A DNA stretch of 64,000 nucleotides from Datisca glomerata (Eukaryota > Streptophyta > Magnoliopsida > Cucurbitales > Datiscaceae), in contig QANY01005849.1 in NCBI GenBank assembly GCA_003255025.1, positions 677,648 through 741,647 of the forward strand, given 5' to 3'. A model generated the notes under the pieces. The model did no database searches. It was not told the DNA's origin and was given only the letters and a program-made list of their open reading frames with translations. Positions 1 through 12,240 of this stretch are shown here, one piece after another. The translations under genes and the position numbers were made by a program. Within the stretch, counting starts at the first letter, position 1, and each line of letters begins with the position of its first letter.

Positions 1-1688
1 CTGAAGAGTGGTGCCTTGATCTGAAGCTTATCCTTTAAGTAAGTGAAACATGGAGTAGAGAGAGTTTTAATAAGTAAGTCAACCAATTGATCGACTGAAG
101 GAACATATCTCATTTCAATTTGCCTAAGTTGAACCTTCTCTCTTATAAAATACACATCTAACTCAGCATGCTTAGTCTGAGCATGGAGTATGGGATTAGA
201 AGCAAGTGCCAAAGCACTTATACTGTCACACTAAAGTATTGGTGGTTTAGATGAGTGAAATCCAAGCTCACTCAATATTGTCTTGAACCACTGAACTTTT
301 GAGGCAGCACTTGAAAGTGCCATGTATTCACTCTCAGCGCTTGACCTGGATACAATTTATTATTTCTTTAATGATCAAGAATTTTCCTCCAAGGAAAATG
401 AGATAAGCCCCAGTGGATTTTCTTTCATCACAGTCCCCACTCAGTCAGCAGCTAAAAATGCTTGCACTTCCAAGCTAGCAAATGGTCTAATGATTAGTCA
501 TTCATCCATTGTCCCCTTGAGATACCTTAACAAGGGTGTAGAAGCTGATCAATGAGTAATAGTATGCTTGTGAATGAACTGACTGAGTTTGTTCATTATA
601 AAACCTATGTCTAGTCTTGTAATAGCTAAGTACTATAAGGCTCCTACAGCACTTCTGAACAAAGTGATGTCACCCATTGGTTCTCCATTGTGAAGTGAGA
701 GCTGAGTAGTTGTACTTGCAGCGGAGGGAGCTGGTTTGGCTCATTCCATCTTAGTTTTCTTCAAAAGATCTCTAATGTACTTCGACTGAGATATATGTAT
801 ATCAGTTTTGTCTCTCTGAACTTCAATGCCAAGAAAAAAATGGAGTGAACCAAGATCATTAAGTGAAAAAGAGCTGGAAGGTTTTTAACCAGCTTAATAA
901 TGAGGCCAAAATTATTTCCTATAAGGAGTATGCCATCCACATAAACTAACAAATACAAAATAGTTCTGTTAGCTTTGAAGATAAACAATGGAATATCCGA
1001 TTTAGCATTCTAAAAATCCCACTTAATATGTGATTGTTTCGACCTCTCATGCCATGCCCTTGGAGCTTGTTTAAACCCATACAAAGTCTTTTTAAGTCTG
1101 CACACAAACCCTGGTCGAGTAGAGTCAGTAAAACCCTCTAGCTGAGGTATATACACTATTTCAGACAAATAGCCATTCAATGATGCGTTATTCACATCTA
1201 ATTGCTTCACATCCCTTCCAAAAAACACAACAAGATGCAACATAATCCTCACAGTAGTTAGTTTAACTACTAGACAAAAAATCTCATTAAAATCTATCTA
1301 GGGGTTTGATGGAACCCTTTTGCAACTAATCTAGCTTTGTGCCTCTGAATACTACCATAACAATGAAGCTTGAGTTTAAAGATCCACTTGTTGCCAACAA
1401 GTGTCATATACAAGTCATAGGGAACTAATTCCCAAGTATCATTCCTCAACAGTGCATTAAATTCATCCACCATAGCGTGCTTCTAGTGTGTATCAGCAAG
1501 TGCATGTTTAACATTTAGAGGTTATGTGGGTGACTTTGGTCTGGAAGAGGATGTTTGGTGGCCGTGTAGGCTTTAGGTTTAGTTATCCCATTTTTTGACC
1601 TAGTTAACCATATGATTGAGAGAGGTAGGTGCATTTTGGCTAGGTTGTGCAATCTGGTTTTTTGTGACAGAAATAGGTGAACTATTAT
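1..1688 (-). pseudogene. Copia-A reverse transcriptase and RNase H remnants
   Basis: Reverse transcriptase motifs are clear in separate frames: QLDVNNASLNGYLSE near 1150-1210, LYGFKQAPRAWHE near 1030-1090, and YLLVYVDGILLIGNN near 900-960. The catalytic YVDD is YVDG, so polymerase activity is lost in this copy. RNase H follows to position 1. Frameshifts between the motifs and the truncation by the window prevent a full reading. Confidence 0.85.
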
Positions 1689-3308
1689 TGTGGATTATGT
1701 CCTCAAAGTACGTGTATTAACATTTTAATATGAAATTTAATGGAATTACATTTTTCTTATAATTGTTATTTTAAATTATTGTTGAATAATTTATGTAAAT
1801 ATCTGAAAATTCCATATTCATTAATGAGACTATGATCTTGTATTAGTAATAGAAGATGAAGATCATAGAAAATGAACAAAAATATCAATAACATATTAAA
1901 GTATAGAATATTTAATGAATGATTGCTAGTACGGTTCACTAAGTATTATGAATGCATGTGATCTAGATTCAGATCATTGATGTGGATAGACATCTTAGTG
2001 AAAGTACTTTATAATAAGATTATATATGATAAGAGCGATGTGAATTAATATCTTTATTAAGATACCGTTTATCATAAAGATTTAATTCACATAAATCTGA
2101 TGATCATATGTAGATTAGTCTGAATCCTGAGTAGTCATGACTCCTATACATGTGTACTGAATCTTTTGATTCACTCGTTAAAGTTTATTTATAAAACAAG
2201 CCAGTGACTTTTATTTTGGAGATTCAGTAATATGGATGGCCGGGAACATGATCTTAGAAGATTTGGAATCCAAACTTTTCTAATGGATCATATATTTGTT
2301 CATGTAAGTGTTAATTATGAAACTGAATGGTTATTGAGCTCAAATGTATAATACGATTATAAATTAGCCATTCACTAATGAATTTATAGTACTTAAAGAT
2401 TAATAAGTAATTAGAAGGGTAAAATGATATTTTTGACCAACTCTAATTTATGAACCAATAATTGGAGGACAAACCTACGTGCAATGATTATATCAATTGA
2501 CTACACGAGAATATTCTGTAAATACATTCTATAATCTCTAAGAGTGTAATTCCATATTTATAGTGGAGTAATAGTAGAATTAATAAATAAGATTAATTAA
2601 TTAAAGAGTTTAATTAATAATATGATTTATTGGAGCTTAAGATTATAGGTCCATGGTCTCCAAGTCACTTCTGTACTACGCAGTCTAAGGTGTGAATTTA
2701 TTAGGACATGAGAAAAGGTCTCACTTGTAAAAAGAATTTTTATTCTGAGGAAAATACGTAATTATGAGATAGTTATGTATTATTAATTAATTAATTGAAT
2801 TATTTATATATAAATTTTCAGAAATCACATATATGTATATAAATAATTATATCAATTAATTTTTTAATTATCGATAAGTGAGACATAATATCTAATTTAT
2901 GAAATTAGATAATTATATATTAGATAATAATTTGAATCAACTAAATCTGTTATTTATGAACTAACAGATAAGTTAGTTGATAGGGATAATCAGATATGTT
3001 AATTTTGAATTAACTGAAATCTAGATATTCATCTAATTAAAATAAATATTTAATTCGTAATAATTGTCACGTGTCAATCACTGATTAAGAATAAGATATT
3101 GACATGAAATACTGTAGTGCCACGTGGCACTGCAGTAGTATGGGTGCAATGCTGTAGTGCCGTGAGACACTGTGATAGTTCACAGCAATTGCAGTGTCGT
3201 GTGACACTGCACTTATGCACAAGTTACAGTGGATCCCATTGCAATGGTAATTTTTAAATTAAAAACTATTTTTAATTTATTAATAAAAACTTGATGTGTC
3301 ATTATCTA

Positions 3309-3344
<36 letters not shown>

Positions 3345-3882
3345 CTATTGGCCTCAGTGTTGATAGAGAGTGAATAACACAATTGCTATCAGGGTGAATT
3401 TTTTATGTGATTAAAAAGTTAATCAAAAAGTTCTGTGAAAATAATAATCATATTCTCTCAGATGATTGTCTCACAAAAATTAATACTTCTCAGTAAATCT
3501 CTAGATCTCCTGTGTTGAGTACATCTAGAGATAGAAAAAATGTCTTTGAATTATTTTACGTGCCCACACACGTCTTAGTGCGTTTGAGGATTGACTTGGA
3601 AGATCTTGGTGTGGATCTCGAAGTCCGTTGTTCGTGAGAATACAGGATCGTTGGTTTGTGAAGACGCTTGATATAGGCTATAAGAGGTATATGATTTCCA
3701 TTCATGTATTTCTTGGATTTAATATATAAATATGATGGATCCTGATTGAAAAGATTTTTCAATAAAAAATTTTATTTTAGAAACCGTTGCGTCGCACTTA
3801 TTTTCTTTTATAAAAAAGATTCATTTTTAATAAATTTTTAAAAGCCCCACACTTCCATCGCGTGAGCGCCACATCTCCAACA
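1689..3882 (+). repeat. Solo LTR of the Copia-B family, plus orientation
   Basis: It begins TGTGGATTATGTCC and ends TCTCCAACA. It aligns along its whole length with the 5' LTR at 30637-32952. No internal sequence accompanies it, so it is a solo LTR, formed by LTR-LTR recombination. Flanking 5-mers are ATTAT (left) and ACTGT (right), which differ by two transitions and could be an aged target duplication. It contains an (AT)n run near 3310-3340 and a palindromic module near 3110-3215. Confidence 0.85.
3311..3341. repeat. (AT)n microsatellite in the solo LTR
   Basis: A run of about 15 alternating AT dinucleotides. The same site in the 5' LTR of Copia-B (32405-32428) also carries (AT)n, so the microsatellite was present in the LTR before these copies dispersed. 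Confidence 0.9.
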
Positions 3883-3910
3883 ACTGTGTAGGCCTATGAC
3901 TAGGTTATTT
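3883..3910. other. Junction of solo LTR with Copia-A body
   Basis: Copia-A coding sequence resumes here after the solo LTR. The join is recognised because integrase-end sequence lies to the right and RT-start sequence lies left of 1689. Confidence 0.6.
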
Positions 3911-5660
3911 GATAGAGAAGGAGCATCATGTGTAGGGTTAGTAGGTTAAGCATCAAAATGAAAATTAAGAGTAGGAGAGGAAGAATTTATACATGAGTTA
4001 GACTGATTTGATGAGATTGAACCCTGCCTGGGAGAGCTTCTAGTCAAAGGACTTTGAGATGGACTAAATCTTGCTTCTTGATAAGTAGCATTTGAAACTT
4101 GGGGAACTTCATTATTATGACAAATGACACTTCCGAGAGTTCTTAAGGCAGTCAAACAGGATTTGGAAAGATACTTTGTGCAACTAGTCTTGGAAAACAG
4201 TGTTTTAAAGGGAAAACATTTTTCATAAAAAAATACATTTCTTGATATATACATTCTACCAGAAGGATGAAGACACGTGTACCCCTTATGATTTGTAAGT
4301 AGCCTAAAAAAAGACACATCTGAATGAAAAACAACTTTATGCTTATTGTATGGCCTTAGGTGAGGAAAACATACACAACCATAAATTTTTAGAGTTTCTA
4401 TAATCTGGTTCTTTGCTAAACAACTTTTGATATGGAGAAAACATATCAAGAGTAGGAGTAGGTAACCTATTAATAAAAAATATGGCAGTTTGAAAAGAAT
4501 TCCACTAGAAGTTTAGGGGCATTTGAGCTTGACCAAGTAAGGTAAGACCTGTCTCTACGAGGTGTCTATGATGTCTCTCTATTTTGCCATTGGTTGGTGA
4601 ATGTGGGAGCAAGGATGTCGAAATGTTATTCCCTGATTTTGAAGAAAGGAAGTAAAAGCTCTAAATTGACCCTCCAATCTGATTGCAAGGATTTGATTTT
4701 CCTATCAAATTGGTTCTCAACAAAGTATTTGAAGATGACAAAGGTTTTAAATGCCTATAATTTTAGTTTTAGGGGATATACCCAAGAAAATTTACCAAAG
4801 TCATCTAGGAAATATATATAATACATATACCCTTCTCTAGAACAGTGGGTGAAGGACCCTATAAATCCGTATGAATAAGCTCTAAGAGCTTTGAGGTTGC
4901 ATAACTGGAAGTAGGGAAAAGGTAACACCTGGTTTTTACCTCTTTGACAGGATATACAAAATGGAGTTTGGGTACGTTTAATATTGCAATAGTTAAGAAC
5001 TCTATTTAAATTGTTATGTGCAGGATGTCCTAGCCTTCTATGCCATTTTTTAGTTTCAGAAATGCATAGAGTATGTTTGCATTCAAGAGATTTAGAAAGA
5101 TCAGTACAAGAAGAATAAGCAACAAATGTCTCATTTTTATTCAATTGAGTTTGAATATAAGATGGGATACAAGTTTTGACATTAAAAGAACTAGAAAGAT
5201 TAGAACAACTAATAGGAATGGAAAACACTGCTGAATTACAAGGAAGAACACTCTTGACATAACAACTGTTTGATTAATAGCCGTGACTACTTGGATATGA
5301 AAGAAGATAAAGTCCATCTTCATGAATCTCTTGTAAAAGAAGCATTCACGAGGCAAGATCCTTAACAAAACAAAATTTGGGATGAACTTCAACAAAAACA
5401 TCATTATCAACAGTTAGTTTGGAAATGCTAATTAGATTTTTCTTGATTTCAGGTACTCTTAGTAATTGATCGAGTTTAAGATATAAAAGTTTAGAGGGTA
5501 AAAGTGCAGAACAAATGTGAGAAATACTAAGGCACTTATCGTTACCCACTTCAAGCTTTTCAGGACCATGGTACTCAGTTGCTAGTCTTTAAGTTTCTGA
5601 TATATGCAGTCACATGATTAGTGGTTGCACTATCTACATACCAAGCCTGGTCACACACTA
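3883..5660 (-). pseudogene. Copia-A protease and integrase remnants
   Basis: Reading leftward, a protease-like stretch near 5590-5650 carries DSATTNHV where the family has DSG, so the active-site Gly is Ala. The GAG-pre-integrase region follows near 4890-5100 (WHRRLGHPAHNNL, then CISC), which is the integrase zinc-binding H2C2 region. The integrase core and its C-terminal part continue to about 3946 (KIYGCVCFPHLRPYNKHK, VFHSDVSFF). Several frames are needed to read it. The left end is the junction with the solo LTR. Confidence 0.8.
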
Positions 5661-7304
5661 AATCAGGAGATGCTATGTAAGCTGAAGGAGAGACCATATA
5701 GGTTGAGGGACCAGAAAAATGTGATGAATTTTGGATTTGTGAATTGTTAAAACTATTGTAGTTTTATGTTTGTTCCTGGCCTTTTTCATATCTATCGTAG
5801 CAAACTCTAGCAGAATGCCCTGTTTTACCACATACTTGACATACAATAACACTTCTTCCTCTATAAGATATTCCTCCTCTCCTTCCATTCATGTTGCCTC
5901 TTGAGCCGTGATGAGAGTTAAAATTCATGTTTTAATTAAATATGCCCTAATTCTTGTTGCAATCAGGTTCTGAATTACCATTGTGGCTTCCTGAATTTCC
6001 ATTGTAATTTCTCTTAAAACTTGTGTTTGTTACTGCATTGGCACTCATTTTCAGTGTTGCCTTATTTAAAACTGCTTGCTTCTCTAACCTGATTTCATGG
6101 CAGAGAAGTAAAGACTTCATTTCCTCCATTGATATGTCGTCAGCTCTTGCAGCAATATTGATAACAATAGGGTCAAAGTTTGAGCCAAGACCATTCATCA
6201 CATACACTATAAGATCTTGATCTGATACAGGTTATTGTTGGATGTCGCGGCGCGTGCATGGCAAAATCGTGTGGCTCGATGCCATTTAAAAATTAAACTT
6301 TTAATAAAGATCGAATCTTTTAATAAATCAAAACTTGCGCAATGCTACGATAACCAAATAAAAAACTTTTTATTGAATACTCTTTTCCAATCAGTCATGA
6401 TCCATGATATATTTATACATTAAATCTACAACATATAAGGTTAGGAATCATATACCTCTTGTAGTCTATATCAAGTATCCTTGCAAAATCAATCAATCTC
6501 CCATCCCACGAAACCGTTCTAACGATCAGTAGACTCTGAGATCCACACCAAGATCTTCTAAGTCAATCATCAACTTCCTAGGACGTGTGTGTGCACGTAG
6601 AATATTACAAGACACATTTTCTGTCTCTAGATATACTCAACACATGAATATAGAGATTTACTGAGAATGACTTTTATGAGATAATTCTCTAAAATAATGT
6701 GATGATTATTCTTTCAGAATTTTGATTAACTATTAATCGCAGAGAAAAATCATTCTGATACCAACTGTGTTCTCAATTCATTTTTTATGAACTAATGACT
6801 GATGAACTAATGAACTGATTCAACAACTGAGGCTATTAGAATAATATCTGTATATTTCTATATAATGACGCATCAGATTTTTTAAAGATAAACTGAAATA
6901 ATATTTAATAGTAAAATTACCAAGTTCAGTGGGACCCACTGTAACTATGTACAATTATAGTGCCACACGACACTGCAGTGTGTTGTGAGATGTTATAGTA
7001 CCTCACGGCATCACTGTAGTACCACGTGACACTATAGTAATCCACGTCAATCTGTGATACCCAATTAGTGATTGACACGTGATAATTATTATGAATTAAA
7101 TATTTATTTTAATCAGATAAACATTTATATATCAATTAATTTAAATTTATCATATCTGATTATCCCTATGAACTAACTTATCTGTTATTTCATAAATAAC
7201 AATTTAACTGATTCAAATTGTTATCTAATAATAATTTAATTATCTAATTTCACAAAATAGATTTTTTGTCTCACTTTTTGATAATTAAAAAATAATCCAT
7301 AATT

Positions 7305-7332
7305 ATTTATATATATATATAATTTCCAAAAT

Positions 7333-7387
<55 letters not shown>

Positions 7388-7388
7388 A
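7305..7388. repeat. Compound (TA)n(CA)n microsatellite
   Basis: Alternating TA, then about 18 CA dinucleotides, then TA again, inside the minus-oriented solo LTR. It is likely to be length-variable between individuals. Confidence 0.9.
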
Positions 7389-7769
7389 TTCAATTAATTA
7401 ATCACACATAATTATCTCATAATTATGTATTTGCCTCAGAATAAAAATTCATTTTGCAACTCATTCTTTTCTCATGTCATGAAATATTAATTCCATTATT
7501 TCTCCACTATAAATATGGAACTGAACTCTTAGTGATTATAGAATATATTTACAGAGTATTCTCATGTAGTCCAGTGATATAATCATTTCATGTAGTTATG
7601 TCCTCTAATTACTGGTTCGTGATTTAGAACTGGTCAAAATTATCATTTTACCCCTTTAAGTACCTCTTGATCCTTATGTACCGTTAATCAACTAGTGAAT
7701 GACTAATTTATAATTTTATTATAAATTTGAGCTCAATAAACATTCAGTTTCTGAGTTAACACTTAAGGG

Positions 7770-8160
7770 TATGGGTGTTCACGGTTCGGTTCGGCAACAA
7801 AACGGAATCGAACCGTGAATGCTAAAAGAACCGAACCGAATCGAACCATGAGTTTCGGTTTGGTTCTTCAGTTCAATATTATTAATCAAAAACCATTTTT
7901 AAATGATATTATTGAAAAATATAATATAAAATCAAAAAAAAAATTTTGTTCGGTTTGATTTTATATGAAATTATATATAAAAAATAGAAAGTAATATTAA
8001 TCTAATGTTTCGTTGCAGTTCGACTTCAAAAAACATCAAAATTTTGAACTAAACTGAAACTTCAGTTCAACAATAAAACTAAATTAAACCGGACTGAACA
8101 CATATAAAGAACTGACCGAACCGATCATTTTTTATTCAGTTCGATTTTAAACACCCCTAC
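7770..8160. mobile_element. hAT-like MITE inside a solo LTR
   Basis: The related LTR at 30637-32952 lacks this block. Its ends are imperfect inverted repeats: TATGGGTGTTCACGG on the left and, read inward from the right, GTAGGGGTGTTTAAAAT. Flanking 8-mers (CTTAAGGG and ATAAAGGA) are similar but not identical. The interior is rich in CGGTTCGGTT-type motifs and holds no ORF. Known: non-autonomous hAT elements have short TIRs beginning TAGGGGTG or CAGGGGTG and 8-bp target duplications. The assignment is by inference. Confidence 0.6.
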
Positions 8161-9308
8161 ATAAAGGAACCAATTTACGATTAGTTAGAAAAATTTGGAT
8201 TCTAAATCTTACAAGATCATGTTTTCAACCATTCATATAACTGAATCTCCAAAATAAAAGTCATTAGCTTGTTTTACAAACAAACCTTAACGAGTGAATC
8301 AAAAGATTTCGTAGACGTGTATAGGAGTTCATGAGTACTCAATATTCAGACTGATTTACATATAATCATCGAATTGATGTGTATTAAATATTTACGATAA
8401 ATGACACGTTGATAAATATATCAATTCACATCGTTGCAGTCATATATAATCTCATTATATAAAGTACCGTCACTAAGATGTCTATACACACCAATGATCC
8501 AGATCTAGATCACACACATTCATAATGTTTAGTGAACCGTACTAGCAACCATTCATTAAAGATTTTATATTTTAATATGTTGCTGACAATTTTATTCATA
8601 TCTTTGATCTTAATCCTCTCGTACCAATACAAGATCATAGTCTCATTAATGGATATGAAATTTTCATATATTTATATAAATAATTCAACAATAATTTAAA
8701 AGAACAATTATAAAAAAATGTAATCCTCATTAAATTTCATATCAAAATATCAATACACATACTTTGAGGGCATAACCTCAAACAGTTGTCCTGCCGCTCC
8801 AAGGGAAAATGAAATTCTCCTTATCTTTTCACAAAAAATATGTCACTGAATCACTTCCTTTTGGTGTATTTTGCAAAGAAATTCTGAGTTGCATAATTCT
8901 ATCTCTTGATTGTCTAGCAAAACTTTGTTCAAGACTTTTCCATACTTCTGCAGAAGACTTATATTGCGCCACCATAGCTAAGATTCCTTCAGTCATTGAT
9001 GCTCTGAGCCAGCTTAGCAGCAATTGATATTTTCTCACCCAAATTTTGTATTCAGGGTTTTCATTTCCATTTGCTAATTTTCTGTCTGGTTTTCTTGAAA
9101 TTCCTAGAACAATATCATCTAGGCCATGCCCAATAAGTGATGGAGTTACTTGAGACTTCCAGATCACCTAATTGCTCATGTCTAACTTGATTGACGGAGA
9201 GCTGCTCAAAGTATTACTGAACACATGAGTAAGTGCAACTGTTGTGTTGCCCGGGCCATTAGTTTCACTTGTGTTTCTAGTTGTTGAATTTTCCATTGAT
9301 ACTATGTC

Positions 9309-9326
9309 TGTGTGGCTCTGAGACCA
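9309..9326 (-). promoter_or_regulatory. Primer binding site of Copia-A (initiator tRNA-Met type)
   Basis: The minus strand reads TGGTCTCAGAGCC, one base from TGGTATCAGAGCC, the usual plant copia site complementary to the 3' end of initiator tRNA-Met. It sits about 15 bases before the gag start codon. Confidence 0.75.
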
Positions 9327-9578
9327 TATAGAATTCAAAGAAAGTTTGTATAATTGAAACACTCGAGAAGAAGAGAGAAGATATTTTCTAATATGAACTT
9401 CACTAAGAATTTCATTCATTCCTGAACTGCTGACACTTAGCTATTTATACAAGAGATACTACTACCTTATCGTGCACCACATGTTTACAAAAGGGAGAAC
9501 AATATGGTAGTTGGTTGTTAACTAAACTAACCAATATACCTGAAACAAACTGATATTGGAAACTGCTAACTGATATCA
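9327..9578 (-). repeat. Probable 5' LTR of Copia-A
   Basis: This lies directly upstream (minus sense) of the primer binding site. It contains a TATA-like box (TATAAATAG on the minus strand near 9450). The inner edge is set by the PBS. The outer edge is a guess based on a TGATATCAG start near 9578. The partner LTR is outside the window, so length cannot be confirmed. Confidence 0.4.
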
Positions 9579-12120
9579 GTAAGCTTATTTAACTACCAGA
9601 CTAAACGAGAAGCTCGATTACTCCAAAAGGTAAGTCTAGCCAGTTGCTAGCTTAGCATCTGAGATGGCACTTCCCTTTACATAGGTATATCACTAGATGG
9701 GATATACATGAACTTATAGAATAAAATTATCATATAAATACGAACAAAAACTGTATATTTATACAGTACGTTAGAGACAAAATGTTTTGTACTTTTGGTT
9801 CTCCAATTTTTTGCATGAAAGGCATATGTTTTTGAAAGGTTGCACTTACAGACTGCACAACTCTTCCAAGAAGGAACATGGGAATCAAATTGTCTTTGTT
9901 TTTGTATTTTATTATATATATTTTTTAAATCCAAATTCAAATACCAAAAGTAATGCATGAACCACAATATTCAAAAGGAAACCAAGATTTCTTTGACTAA
10001 CTTATTCACGCTTTTTTTTTTCTATATTCATATTCTCCTAATATTTGTAAACTAATTAAAAATATCACAAAAATTAATAATTTAATAAAAAGATAGCTAC
10101 TGAGGAAAATAATAGTTTAAACAAATAACGTATAAACAGTAATTAAATTTACTTGTTTATAAACAAAACCCATCGGTTCAAACGTGCGCTTCCTGCCAAG
10201 GAAAAAGAAAATTCAAAGTAAGATATGAAATAAAAAAATTGTTTTTAGTGTCAAAATCATTCAAAAGTATCAACTTAATTAAGATTATGGAAACATCGTG
10301 AGAAGTACGCCAATCCAATCATAACCGTGGAGATTAAAGGTTGGAGAATTTCGTAGCTCAATATAATTTACTTGTTAGCTTCCCTAATATATATGCTCCA
10401 TATATGTATCTCCATAGCATGGCATGTTGCCATGTTCTTATGAATTGCGCTGTAAATGGAAAAAATTATGTTCATTGGAAGATAACAACTGAAGGAAACG
10501 TTGATCATAAATTTGGAGAGTTTACTTCTACATAAAAATGAAAATTTTTGAGAACAAATATTGGACTGAAAAAAATAGGGAAAAATTCAAGTCTAAGCGC
10601 ATATGGTTCAATTATATTATAAAGTGAAATTTAATCATTTAAATTAATTTTTCCACTTTTAGTTAATTAACTAATCCCATGTGATAACTAATAAGCATGA
10701 AGAGTTAATTTAAATTACAGAAATGAATTAAGAAGATAGTTGAGACAATGTCTTGAACTTAAACTTCACATTCTGGTACACGTTAAATGGTTAAATAATT
10801 ACTATAGACAGTTTTAACGATTGAGTTAGGTTGAATATAATAAGCAAAGGAGACTAATTAATTTTAAAGGAGTACTTAAATTACCTAATATATATTTTTT
10901 CAAATCAACAAATGAAACTTGATTATTTTTTTTAAAGTCTTCAATCTATATAGAAAAGGACTGCATAGTTTTCCTAACTTGAATATAAAATATAGTGTTA
11001 AAACCCTTACTTTTGACTGAAATTAAAAAAATTAGAAAAAAGTTGAATTTGGGAGATGGAAAAGGTGAAGGTTAGGCTGAAAAGCATTGCAAATTTTCTT
11101 GCTGATGAAGCGAAGCCAATTTCCAAGCTGAAAGCTCTTCTGTTAAAAAAGAGAGAAAAAAGTAGTGAAAGAAAGAAAAAAAAAAAAAAAAGGAAAGTAG
11201 TTTCCTATGAGATACCTTTCAAGAAATTAGAAAGAAAGTGAAAGAAAGGGAAGAAAAATGAAGGCTCAAGGAAATAAGGCAGTTCCCCAAAAGGGGATAG
11301 TAAGAAAGTAAGCCCCCACAAACCACCCTAAGAAAAGAATAAATTAGATATTACTCACTAATATAGATAAAACATCTTGAAATAAGTTAGACCGAGGCGT
11401 AGCAAATTATTATCATTAACCTTAATTTTCATGTTTTTATAAAAAATATCTCTGTCATTAAATTATGTTATTTTGTACGTGTCATGTGATAGAAGAACAA
11501 GTAATTCATATACATATCCAACAAAAATTAATATTATTGTAATATGTGACTCATAAATATTAAGTATTATAACTTGTAACGCACAAAACAAAATTTTCAA
11601 CAATATAATCATAAAGTTTCATTTCTATTATTTATAACATTGAAGTAAGCATTTTTATACCAATTTAAGCTTGTATTAAAATTATCTTTGCATGAGAACA
11701 TGCGTTTTAACGACAGAGACGAAGTCATAACGAGCATAGACGGACACATCACAAAAGTTTAATATTTTTTAAATGTAAATTTAAGCGCATAAATGACAAA
11801 AATAAAATTTTAAGATTATGAATAACAAGAAGCGTAAATTAGAGAAGTACAATTTGTTTTCTTATTTGAAAAAAAAAACAAGAAGAAAGAAAGAAGCGGA
11901 TGAAAGCAAAGGTGCGTTTCCTTAAAGTGATTTTTCTTTTTTAAAAATTGTTTCACCAAACGGTACTTGTGTATTTCCTTTACTATTGAATTGTCATTTT
12001 CACAGTTCACATGGAATCTAATGGGGCCTCCATTCTCTCATGAAGTCTTGGTCCTAATCAATTTACCAGCAGAGAGGGAGAGAGAGAGTCATGATTAAAA
12101 ATCAAGTGATTCCCTCTTAT
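9579..12120. other. Intergenic AT-rich sequence, nothing recognised
   Basis: No retroelement motif, RNA gene or convincing coding region is visible. Short open frames (for example 9677-9967 minus, 10341-10535 plus, and a lysine-rich frame at 11056-11241) lack domain features and are probably chance. The right end serves as upstream sequence for the gene at 12241. Confidence 0.6.
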
Positions 12121-12131
12121 AATTTCGGAGC

Positions 12132-12139
12132 TATAAATA
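12132..12139 (+). promoter_or_regulatory. TATA box of the small gene at 12241
   Basis: TATAAATA stands about 100 bases before the start codon. It is followed by a purine-rich GAGAGA leader just before the ATG. Spacing fits a plant core promoter with a leader of roughly 75 bases. Confidence 0.6.
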
Positions 12140-12240
12140 CTCCAACATACCCACGTCTCCAATTAGAAACCCAAAGAGAAGTACTAAGATATACAGAGAG
12201 TGTACATTAATTAATTAAGAGGAAAGAGAGAGAGAGAGAA

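Larger units (their letters stand above)
6236..8784 (-). repeat. Solo LTR of the Copia-B family, minus orientation
   Basis: It starts TGTTGGATGTCGC and ends CCTCAAACA on the plus strand. It is the reverse complement of the Copia-B LTR family. It is flanked by GTTAT (6231-6235) and GTTGT (8785-8789), a 5-bp target duplication with one transition. It is longer than its sister because of a 391-bp MITE at 7770-8160. It contains a (TA)n(CA)n run near 7305-7385. With the 1689-3882 copy it forms a large inverted repeat inside Copia-A. Confidence 0.88.
5600..9296 (-). pseudogene. Copia-A gag, interrupted by a solo LTR
   Basis: Gag starts at the ATG at 9296 (protein begins MENSTTRN). It runs left through a UBN2-type capsid region: motifs SLEQSFARQSRDRIMQLR near 8830-9000, then DLIVYVMNGLG near 6180. 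The 6236-8784 LTR sits inside it; removing the LTR plus one copy of the 5-bp target duplication brings the two halves into a continuous frame, which supports a secondary insertion. A CCHC zinc knuckle (CQVCGKTGHSARVC) lies near 5800-5850. Stops and frame changes elsewhere make it non-functional. Its role in an active element would be to form the virus-like particle. Confidence 0.8.
1..9578 (-). mobile_element. Copia-A: decayed Ty1/copia retrotransposon, 3' end outside window
   Basis: Read on the minus strand, the order from right to left is 5' LTR, primer binding site, gag, CCHC knuckle, protease, integrase, reverse transcriptase, RNase H. Integrase ahead of reverse transcriptase defines Ty1/copia. 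The first 130 bases encode the end of RNase H (frame around EMRYVPSVDQLVDLL), so the 3' LTR lies left of position 1. The body is split by two solo LTRs (1689-3882 and 6236-8784). Many stops and frameshifts are present, and the RT box reads YVDG, so the copy is dead. The lineage within copia was not assigned. Confidence 0.9.

Noticed and set aside
9677..9967. Minus-strand frame of 96 codons with CAVCKC
   Set aside because: AT-rich, no recognised family, no flanking gene signals.
11056..11241. Lys-rich open frame of 61 codons
   Set aside because: Mostly poly-A/AAG composition, with no domain and no promoter evidence.
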